Assembly: GCA_937952875.1 (NCBI GenBank)
Contig: CALFDI010000372.1
Location: forward strand, 1 to 12,078
DNA length: 12,078 nucleotides
From: an uncultured Verrucomicrobiales bacterium
GTDB taxonomy: Bacteria > Verrucomicrobiota > Verrucomicrobiia > Verrucomicrobiales > Akkermansiaceae
Direction of reading: 5' to 3'
Part shown: positions 1 through 5,458 of the stretch, in pieces
Layout: each line of letters opens with the position of its first letter
Position numbering within the stretch: the first letter of the stretch is position 1
Program-made: the position numbers and the translations under genes
The notes under the pieces: model-generated
Database searches by the model: none
What the model was told of the DNA's origin: nothing
The model's input: only the letters and a program-made list of their open reading frames with translations

Positions 1-637
1 GCTGGTAGGAATTAGCCTCGAGCTTGGCAGCGTCAATAGCTCCTTGAATGAGACTGAGCTGCATCGCAATCCAGGTCGAAATGAATGATATGCATGCCAC
101 GGCACTGCTGGTGCTATCGACGAGGTAAGCAAGCCTTGCTCGAGCGATCCCGACTTTGTCATACAGTGGTCTAGCCAATTGTCCGACGAGCATGCTGTTC
201 GCTAATCCATCGAAAAAGCAGAGAATACCCAGTCCACCTGCCGCGGACTCGATGCGTCTCGCTGAATGGTTCTTCTTGCCAAGTAGCAACTTGGCTACGG
301 CGGTAAAACCTCCGCTGGCATGTAACACAGCAGCAAAAGACCCTAGGATGAGTGTGAAAAGAATAGCTGAAATGTGCCATGGACCGCTAAGAGCATCAAA
401 GAGATACGTCTGAACCGTTTCTGTGATGGCGCTTCCTATATGCTGAGCATTGATCGCGTAAGCGCCGAGAAATGTGCCAAAGAAAAGTCCCGCTGCTGCC
501 CGACGAGTGACGAAAATAAGGGCAAGAGAAAAGACAGGAACAACCCAAACGGCTGCCTGTGGGAGAAAAGAAAGCAGTATCAGTGCCAAAATGCATGATG
601 CGAAGGTGTTCGTTGGAGAATTCTTAAAGATGCTCAT
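1..637 (-). CDS. NhaC-type Na+/H+ antiporter, N-terminal part (runs off left edge)
   Basis: This is an integral membrane antiporter of the NhaC/Na_H_antiporter (PF03553) type, expected to exchange sodium and protons across the inner membrane. The frame stays open from an ATG at 637 down to base 2, giving 212 residues without a stop, so the C-terminal part lies outside the window. Hydrophobic segments lie near residues 12-44, 48-62 and 88-108. The diagnostic block follows at about 138-161 (FFDGLANSMLVG, then RPLYDK), and then YLVDSTSSAVACISFISTW at 171-189, which matches the family pattern (FFDDYAN..VG, VDSTAAPVA..ISTW). An in-frame TGA lies 17 codons upstream of the ATG, and no better start is seen. 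No Shine-Dalgarno is visible; the leader carries a TTCTCTCACC stretch. The gene is divergent from the M15 peptidase gene. The family call is firm; the exact ion specificity is inferred. Confidence 0.87.
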   Translation of the reverse strand, partial: MSIFKNSPTNTFASCILALILLSFLPQAAVWVVPVFSLALIFVTRRAAAGLFFGTFLGAYAINAQHIGSAITETVQTYLFDALSGPWHISAILFTLILGSFAAVLHASGGFTAVAKLLLGKKNHSARRIESAAGGLGILCFFDGLANSMLVGQLARPLYDKVGIARARLAYLVDSTSSAVACISFISTWIAMQLSLIQGAIDAAKLEANSYQ

Positions 638-762
638 ACATCGGCTGGTGAGAGAAGATTGATTTGATGGGAGTGTTCACTGGAACTGTAAGCAGAACTT
701 AAATAACATCTTTTTTAATAAAAAACTTTTTTTCTACATGAATTTAGGCTTGTCTCACGCAC
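638..762. promoter_or_regulatory. Divergent AT-rich intergenic region with nested A/T palindromes
   Basis: These 125 bases separate two divergent genes, the NhaC-type antiporter and the M15 peptidase, so promoters for both should lie here. The section at about 696-737 is strikingly AT-rich. It contains a 15-nt inverted repeat at 711-725 (seven-base arms around one A) followed directly by an A-run and a T-run. I cannot assign -35/-10 boxes with confidence in either direction; TAGGCT at 746-751 is a weak -10 candidate for the rightward gene and would imply a very short leader. Confidence 0.35.
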
Positions 763-1389
763 ATGTCCACAGAAGTGCTTCTCGATTCTTCTCAAAAACC
801 TGAGGTTATATCAGTCTGTGGCTCTGGGCGTCGAGCATTTCTTGCGGGGCTCACTGCAGTCTTTGCATCAGTTACTGTTGGGACGACAGAAAGCCAGGCC
901 GGATTTTTTAGATCATCTAAGAAAACAGCTATTCCATCGTCATGGGTTCGCCGTTTCGGTAATGATGTGATTAAATACGGTGCATATATCGATAGGCTGA
1001 ATTTGAAGCACATATCGACGACTCAGGTCATCGCGCCACATTTGAAAAATCGCGGACGCGTCTACAATAGTCTTCCTCCAAAGTCTTATTGGAAGAAGAT
1101 GAAGAACACTCTCAAGATCGCAGACATGATCTCTGCTGAACTCGGGCGTGGTCCTAAAGATATCGTTTCTGCGTATCGTAGCCCTCGCTATAACCGCGCA
1201 TGCAGCGGGGCGAAGAGCCGTAGCATGCATTTGCAAAATAACGCGCTCGACCTCGTCTTCCATGCATCACCATGGACAGTCTCTCGCATCGCGCGGAGCC
1301 TCAGAAGCAAGCGTAAGTTCAAGGGTGGAATCGGTCGTTACCGTGGATTCACACACCTCGACACACGTGGATATAACGCGGATTGGTAG
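763..1389 (+). CDS. Tat-exported M15A/YcbK-like (MepK-type) peptidoglycan peptidase
   Basis: This 208-residue protein belongs to the peptidase M15A/DUF882 family, whose E. coli member YcbK (MepK) is a zinc endopeptidase cutting peptidoglycan cross-links in the periplasm. The N-terminus carries a twin-arginine signal: GRRAFLAGL at residues 22-30, a hydrophobic stretch to about 40, and a likely cleavage near SQAGFF (44-49). YcbK is also a Tat substrate in memory. Zinc and catalytic motifs are complete: SAYRSPRYN (136-144), SRSMHLQNNALD with H156 and D163, and GGIGRY followed by FTHLD with H198 and D200. The domain ends almost at the C-terminus. The start lacks a clear ribosome-binding site but follows a GTCTCACGCAC leader. 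Its stop lies one base from the stop of the convergent flavoprotein gene, so there is no room for a private terminator. The exact bond cleaved is inferred. Confidence 0.88.
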   Translation: MSTEVLLDSSQKPEVISVCGSGRRAFLAGLTAVFASVTVGTTESQAGFFRSSKKTAIPSSWVRRFGNDVIKYGAYIDRLNLKHISTTQVIAPHLKNRGRVYNSLPPKSYWKKMKNTLKIADMISAELGRGPKDIVSAYRSPRYNRACSGAKSRSMHLQNNALDLVFHASPWTVSRIARSLRSKRKFKGGIGRYRGFTHLDTRGYNADW

Positions 1390-1390
1390 G

Positions 1391-2590
1391 CTAACTTAGC
1401 TGATTTTCGAGAAAATCAACGGCCGTCTGTGCCGCGAGACTGCCAGAGGCAAAGCATCCTTGCATCAGATAGCCTCCCGTCGGAGCTTCCCAATCAATCA
1501 TCTCCCCAGCCGCAAAGAGGCCGGGGATTTTTTGTATCATGAGCCCGTCTGTTAATTCGGTCCATTTGATGCCGCCGCTGCTAGATATGGCTTCGGCAAT
1601 CGGACGTGGTCGAGAGAAGGGCACAGTGCAGGCTTTAGTCGCAGTCGCGAGTGTATCCGTGGAGTGAAATGGTCCATGGAAATGCTCGAGCAATGCACTA
1701 GCGGCTTCAGATAGCTTCCAGCGGACGCGTGCTTCTGAGAGAAAGTTCTTCTTAGCTGACTCCATCTTGGCTACCAGTCGCTCTCGCGTGAAGGTTGGCT
1801 TGAGGTCTAGCGTAATCGCTGGCTGTTGCATCGCCTTGAGCGCAGGTCCGAGCTGATAAACAGGGCCGCCCTCTATGCCGTATGAAGTTAGCATGACTTC
1901 ACCAATGGCGTCTTCCTTTCCCGCAGATGCTGTGAGGTTTTTTAAAGGCTGGGCTTCAATGGCTGGAATCATTTCGCTTGGACAATCGACTTCCCATCCG
2001 CAGTTGGCAGATTGCAGGGGAGAGAGCTCGATTGAGAGATTTTTGAGTAGCTGAGTCCAGCGCCCATCGGAGCCTGTCTGTGGCCACGATCCACCACCCA
2101 TGGCGAGGATGATGGCGTCAGCTTTGATCGAGACTTGGCCTTCGGGTGTGTCGAATGTTGCAGTGAGATCTTTTCGGAGATCTGCTAGGCGATGATTGAC
2201 GTGAAAGGTTACGCCTTGCTCCTTGAGTCTCTGGATCCAGCGACGGAGAAGGGGAGCTGCTTTGAGGGCCTTCGGGTAGACGCGCCCTGATGAGGCGACG
2301 AATGTGCCGACGTCGAGACGGGCTGCCCAGCCTCGGATGGCCTTGTTGTCGAATCCCGCGAGAGCTTTTCCCCAAAAGGCTGACGGCTGATCAGGTCCAC
2401 TATACTTTTGGTGGAATGTCTCTAGATCTTCGGCGTTTGTGATATTGAAGCCGCCTTTCCCTGCGACGAGAAATTTCCTGCCCACTGAGCGTTTCTGCTC
2501 GTAGAGTGAGACGGTGTGACCACTGGCGGAGGCGATCTCTGCAGCGCGGAGTCCCGCAGGCCCTCCTCCTATAATGACGATGTGTGACAC
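1391..2590 (-). CDS. BaiN/HI0933-like flavoprotein (TIGR03862-type, FAD-dependent)
   Basis: A 399-residue FAD-binding protein of the HI0933/YhiN/BaiN superfamily, closest by recall to the TIGR03862 branch. The dinucleotide-binding fold is at the N-terminus: IGGGPAGLRAAE (7-18) with the ribose-binding acidic residue E31. The family signature GRKFLVAGKGGFNITN follows at 37-52, then SSGRVYPKALKAAPLLRRW in the first quarter. The second FAD motif is near the C-terminus: FAAGEMIDWEAPTGGYLMQG from 359, including G362-E363. Translation starts at a GTG (2588-2590); AGAAGG lies upstream but only three bases away. It is the last of five same-strand genes, 42 bp after the flavin-reductase gene. BaiN was implicated in bile-acid reduction in gut clostridia, but that function should not be carried over. 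The substrate is unknown; it most likely acts as a cytosolic oxidoreductase. The family call is firm. Confidence 0.86.
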   Translation of the reverse strand: MSHIVIIGGGPAGLRAAEIASASGHTVSLYEQKRSVGRKFLVAGKGGFNITNAEDLETFHQKYSGPDQPSAFWGKALAGFDNKAIRGWAARLDVGTFVASSGRVYPKALKAAPLLRRWIQRLKEQGVTFHVNHRLADLRKDLTATFDTPEGQVSIKADAIILAMGGGSWPQTGSDGRWTQLLKNLSIELSPLQSANCGWEVDCPSEMIPAIEAQPLKNLTASAGKEDAIGEVMLTSYGIEGGPVYQLGPALKAMQQPAITLDLKPTFTRERLVAKMESAKKNFLSEARVRWKLSEAASALLEHFHGPFHSTDTLATATKACTVPFSRPRPIAEAISSSGGIKWTELTDGLMIQKIPGLFAAGEMIDWEAPTGGYLMQGCFASGSLAAQTAVDFLENQLS

Positions 2591-2632
2591 GCGCCTTCTA
2601 TGGCGAGATTGTCAGCAGAAGTCACGCATTTC

Positions 2633-3235
2633 TCATGGGCGGGCGTAAGCATGTCGGACGGGGTCGGCTAGGCTGTAATAGGTATCGAGAGCTGTGGAGG
2701 CGAGGCTCTTCGAGATATCGACCGAGCCGTCTTCTGCTAGTACTCCGTCTGGCAGATGGATCGTTTGCACGCGGCCGATGATGAGCTTGGTGTTATTGGC
2801 TTTGATATCGACGCAGTCTTCGAGAGTGAGTGACAGTTTGATATGAGACTCTGCGACGAATGGGGCATGTGTGCCGTCTTCGAAGTGTTCGGTCAGTCCA
2901 GTGGCGGAGAACTCTGAGCGTTCGCGCGGATATTTCGCAGAGCACTGGTGCGCGGCTTCTAAAATATCGCTGTGAACGTGATTGAGCGTCCAGCTTTCTG
3001 TCTGGAGAATGTTCGAGAGTGTGTGTCGATCGACGGTGTCTGGCCGCGTTACCATTCCGATCAAAATGGGAATCGATCCGAGGTGTGTGATGCTGGAGAA
3101 GGGGGCGAGATTCGTTTGGCCGGCGGAATTCGATGTGCCGACGAGGCAGATCGGTTTAGGGCCTGGAAGAGTGGTGGCGAGTTGGACGCGCACCAGCTTG
3201 TCCATGGCGTCCAGATCGTCTGAGCGGAGGATCAT
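2633..3235 (-). CDS. Flavin-reductase-domain (FMN-binding split barrel) protein
   Basis: A 200-residue protein of the flavin reductase-like/DIM6-NTAB family (Flavin_Reduct, PF01613), which binds FMN in a split barrel and often supplies reduced flavin or transfers hydride. The core is TNLAPFSSITHLGSIPILIG (41-60), then the MVTRPDTVDRHTLSNI stretch (61-76) that contacts the FMN phosphate. A middle section (AHQCSAKYPRERSEFSATGL, 95-114) is typical of a subgroup I remember annotated simply as flavin reductase family protein. The length and the N-terminal stretch up to the core fit that subgroup, which supports the ATG at 3235. The gene starts six bases after the stop of the SDR-fold gene, so co-translation is likely, although no Shine-Dalgarno is visible. 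The partner oxidase or substrate is not identifiable from sequence; pairing with the neighbouring SDR and BaiN-like flavoprotein is an inference from gene order. Confidence 0.85.
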   Translation of the reverse strand: MILRSDDLDAMDKLVRVQLATTLPGPKPICLVGTSNSAGQTNLAPFSSITHLGSIPILIGMVTRPDTVDRHTLSNILQTESWTLNHVHSDILEAAHQCSAKYPRERSEFSATGLTEHFEDGTHAPFVAESHIKLSLTLEDCVDIKANNTKLIIGRVQTIHLPDGVLAEDGSVDISKSLASTALDTYYSLADPVRHAYARP

Positions 3236-3241
3236 TTGCTA

Positions 3242-3940
3242 TTAGGAAAAGAGCTTCGTCGAGCTGAGTCCACCGTCCGGGCGGAAGACCTGACCAGTGA
3301 TGAATTTGCTCTCTGGGGAGACGAGATATGCGACTAAAGCAGCGACATCATCCGGCTGTCCGATCTGCTGAAGAGGGTGGCGCTTCTCTGCGGCATCACG
3401 TTGTGCATCATTACGTAATAGTGATGATGCTAAGTCAGTGTCAGTCAATGATGGAGCAATGATATTTACGCGAATTTTAGGGGCGAGTTCTGCGGCTAAA
3501 GAACGGCCTAATCCTTCGATTGCACCCTTCGCTGCAGCGATGGATGCGTGGAATGGCATGCCCATCTGGACGGCAACAGTGGAGAAGAGAACAATGGACG
3601 CGGACGGGGATTTCTTCAGTGCAGGAAGTGCAGCTTGAATGGCCTTAACTGCTCCCATGAGATTGACTGTGAGATCATTTTGAAAATCCTCTAGTTTGAG
3701 TCGATGAAACGGCTTCAAGTCGATCGATCCTGGGAGATAGACGAGCGAATCGATCTGCTCTGGTAGAGTTAATTCGACATCAGATTCCGCCTCGAAGTGC
3801 TGAGTCGGGATGCCGAGCGATGATAAGGCGTCTGGCGAGCGCAATGCCGCATGAACATCGTGCCCTTTTGATTGAAGCAGTTTCGCGGTATGAAGACCTA
3901 TTCCAGAGTTGCCGCCGATGAGCAGGGTAGTGTGTGACAT
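3242..3940 (-). CDS. SDR-fold protein lacking the catalytic tyrosine
   Basis: A 232-residue short-chain dehydrogenase/reductase-fold protein. The Rossmann cofactor motif is GGNSGIG at 9-15, so NAD(P)H binding is likely. The structural Asn is present (VNLMG, N93), as are the active-site Ser (S120 in FSTVAV) and Lys (K138 in AAAKGAIEGL). The classical YxxxK tyrosine position is occupied by Ile134 (HASIAAAKG), read from an ATC codon with no sign of frameshift around it. The usual NNAG is replaced by LPGS (69-72). The C-terminal block PDGGL (221-225) is normal. I recall this HASIAxAKG pattern as shared by a whole SDR subgroup, so it is probably a conserved feature and not decay. The gene sits between tcdA (47-bp gap) and the flavin-reductase gene (6-bp gap). 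Whether it catalyses oxidoreduction by another mechanism or only binds a nucleotide is open. Confidence 0.85.
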   Translation of the reverse strand: MSHTTLLIGGNSGIGLHTAKLLQSKGHDVHAALRSPDALSSLGIPTQHFEAESDVELTLPEQIDSLVYLPGSIDLKPFHRLKLEDFQNDLTVNLMGAVKAIQAALPALKKSPSASIVLFSTVAVQMGMPFHASIAAAKGAIEGLGRSLAAELAPKIRVNIIAPSLTDTDLASSLLRNDAQRDAAEKRHPLQQIGQPDDVAALVAYLVSPESKFITGQVFRPDGGLSSTKLFS

Positions 3941-3947
3941 TGAAAAA

Positions 3948-3966
3948 CGGTCACGCGGGACCGCGT
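3948..3966. promoter_or_regulatory. Overlapping palindromes upstream of the SDR gene (candidate operator or hairpin)
   Basis: In the 47-bp gap between the tcdA stop and the SDR start lie two overlapping inverted repeats. ACGCGG-GA-CCGCGT at 3953-3966 has perfect six-base arms with a two-base spacer. CGGTC-N6-GACCG at 3948-3963 has five-base arms. The element lies a dozen bases before the SDR ATG on the coding strand. It could be an operator for an internal promoter serving the three redox genes, or an RNA hairpin influencing SDR translation. No T-run follows, so it is not an intrinsic terminator. The role is inferred. Confidence 0.35.
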
Positions 3967-3987
3967 ATATGCAACCGCTTTTCCTCT

Positions 3988-4800
3988 CTAGGCTGAGGGG
4001 ACGTGACTCTTTTGAGTGACCAATTTAATCACTTCGGCCGCAGCAATCAGTCCAAACGTGCCAGTCATCGGCGCGCTGGAGCCGAATCCATCTGCACAAT
4101 TCAGTCTGCCGCCATGCTGGCCCTCAGATTTCTTCGGTCCGATCGTGCCATCGCATTGCGGAAACATGGGGACTTCTTCTGAGTAGACGGCAGTGACGTG
4201 AAATTTCCGGATCTTTTTCTGCCCTTCAGGATGTTTAGGGAAGCGAAACCGATTTCGCAGGGTCTTCCTGAGTTGGAGTAGAAGCGAATCGCCTCGCGTG
4301 CGAGCGAGATCGCCGGTCTTGATCTGCGACGGATCCACTTTTCCTCCAGCAGCTCCACAGGTGACAACGGGAACACCATGGTCGCGGCATTTGGCTATTA
4401 AGAGCGCCTTCTGCATGCCGGAGTCGATTGCGTCGACTACGCCGTCATATTGATGTGAGAAAAAGGCTTCAGAAGACTTTTCATTGAAAAAGCCAGGCAT
4501 GAGAGTGATCTGGATGCTCGGATTGATTTTCCGTGCGCGCTCAGCCATCGCCTCAATCTTGAGTTGACCGATTTTTCCGTCGCGGGCGTGGAGCTGACGA
4601 TTCACATTTGTAATGCAGATCTCATCCATGTCGACGAGTGTGAGCTGACCGACGCCACTGCGGGCGAGGGCCTCGACTGTCCATGATCCCACACCGCCAA
4701 CGCCTACGACCGCGATGTGAGAAGCGGCGATTCTGTCTTGTGCGTCTGCGCCATAGAGTCTGCCAATACCTGAAAATCGTGTCTGATAATCCGTGTCCAT
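3988..4800 (-). CDS. tcdA: tRNA threonylcarbamoyladenosine dehydratase TcdA (CsdL/YgdL)
   Basis: A 270-residue E1-like (ThiF/MoeB superfamily) enzyme that uses ATP to cyclise t6A37 in ANN-decoding tRNAs to ct6A. The opening TRFSGIGRLYGADAQDRI (7-24) is typical of TcdA. The nucleotide-binding motif is GVGGVGSW (33-40) with D57 at the ribose-binding strand end and the NVNRQ arginine (R68). VDAIDS (122-127) and TCGAAGGKVDPSQI (147-160) follow, and the C-terminal block LNCADGFGSSAPMTGTFG (233-250) aligns with the E. coli RMDCASGFGA region. The first methionine of the open frame is at 4860, but that would overlap the NUDIX gene by 55 bases and precede the family N-terminus. The ATG at 4800, five bases after the NUDIX stop, fits family length. 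The usual sulfur-transfer partners CsdA/CsdE are not in the window. A basic stretch (180-201) is slightly divergent. Confidence 0.9.
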   Translation of the reverse strand: MDTDYQTRFSGIGRLYGADAQDRIAASHIAVVGVGGVGSWTVEALARSGVGQLTLVDMDEICITNVNRQLHARDGKIGQLKIEAMAERARKINPSIQITLMPGFFNEKSSEAFFSHQYDGVVDAIDSGMQKALLIAKCRDHGVPVVTCGAAGGKVDPSQIKTGDLARTRGDSLLLQLRKTLRNRFRFPKHPEGQKKIRKFHVTAVYSEEVPMFPQCDGTIGPKKSEGQHGGRLNCADGFGSSAPMTGTFGLIAAAEVIKLVTQKSHVPSA

Positions 4801-4805
4801 GTTTT

Positions 4806-5327
4806 CTACTTCACTGAGCGGAGATAGAGCGATGCGTAAATCATCTGATTCACTGAGCAACCCTCGTTTTCTTTTTTATTTAGAAAGAGTGTGAGAGATC
4901 TGAGTGGCACAACGTGAACAGTGATGTTTTCACCATCGATTCCACCGCCCTGGCTCGTTTTTGTGAGACCTGCTGCGAGGAAAAGATGAGTCGTTTCTGA
5001 GGTCATGCCCGGTGAGGTCGGGCAGGCTGCGAGACGCGTAATCTCTGCAGCGGTATACCCAGTCTCTTCCTCAAGTTCTCGAGCAGCCGTGTGAGAGATT
5101 GGTTCATCTTGGTGCTCTTCTTCATCACCGACGAGGCCCGCGGGAAGCTCGATACATCTTCGATTGATCGGCTTTCGGAACTGTTCTACGAGGATGATTT
5201 TTTCGTCATCTGTGATGGCGAGAACGCCTACGACTCCACGCGCATTTGGTCGCTCACAAAAGGTCCAGCCGTCACGTTCATACAACCCGAGGAAGCGGGT
5301 TTCGTGCAGCGTTTTCGCATCATTCAT
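4806..5327 (-). CDS. NUDIX hydrolase, ADP-ribose pyrophosphatase-like
   Basis: A 173-residue cytosolic NUDIX enzyme expected to hydrolyse ADP-ribose or a similar nucleoside diphosphate derivative, with magnesium, to AMP plus a phosphorylated moiety. GVVGVLAITDDEKIILVEQF (31-50) followed by RKPINRRCIELPAGLVGD (51-68) is the ADPRase-type substrate-binding section. The NUDIX box ends in AARELEEETGY (81-91) with the metal-ligand glutamates in RELEEE. It is two residues longer than canonical between the leading glycine and the REL motif, a variant I have seen in this subfamily. CPTSPGMTSETTHLFLA (102-118) follows, also ADPRase-like. It is the first gene of the five-gene minus-strand run and is divergent from the EboD-like gene. 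An alternative is another nucleotide-sugar pyrophosphatase; specificity cannot be fixed from sequence. Linking it to NAD(P) turnover by its redox neighbours is inference. Confidence 0.86.
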   Translation of the reverse strand: MNDAKTLHETRFLGLYERDGWTFCERPNARGVVGVLAITDDEKIILVEQFRKPINRRCIELPAGLVGDEEEHQDEPISHTAARELEEETGYTAAEITRLAACPTSPGMTSETTHLFLAAGLTKTSQGGGIDGENITVHVVPLRSLTLFLNKKENEGCSVNQMIYASLYLRSVK

Positions 5328-5458
5328 ATACTCAGGGAACTGATCCTAAATGGTGAAGCTTGTCAATCTGGCTAAGAATGGTTAGCCGAGTGTCGTAATT
5401 GGGCTATCATCTGCCAGCGAACGGCTGATAACTCTCTCTTTTAGATACTTTTTTCTCA
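5328..5458. promoter_or_regulatory. Divergent intergenic region with GGCTAA-N6-TTAGCC inverted repeat
   Basis: These 131 bases separate the divergent starts of the NUDIX operon and the EboD-like operon and should hold both promoters. A perfect inverted repeat with six-base arms, GGCTAA at 5370-5375 and TTAGCC at 5382-5387, is well placed as an operator about 70 bases before the EboD-like ATG. TAGATA at 5442-5447, eleven bases before that ATG, is a weak -10 candidate that would give a very short leader. No convincing -35 box is seen. Because an Lrp/AsnC regulator is encoded downstream, it is the natural candidate to bind here, but that is speculation. Confidence 0.4.

Noticed and set aside
156..662. 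Plus-strand open frames of 62-85 codons over the left-edge region
   Set aside because: They lie opposite the NhaC-type antiporter frame, have no recognisable domains, and the minus-strand frame shows clear family motifs.
1390..1400. GCTAA-C-TTAGC inverted repeat between the convergent M15 peptidase and flavoprotein stops
   Set aside because: It shares the GCTAA half-site with the putative operators, but it overlaps a stop codon at two gene ends, has no T-run and is short enough to be chance.
2118..2400. Arg/Ser/Pro-rich minus-strand frames overlapping the flavoprotein
   Set aside because: Low-complexity composition typical of out-of-frame reading of a coding region; the flavoprotein frame is fully supported by FAD motifs.
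4801..4860. A 20-residue longer N-terminus for TcdA starting at 4860
   Set aside because: It would overlap the NUDIX gene by 55 bases and precede the normal family N-terminus; the ATG at 4800 fits both spacing and family length.
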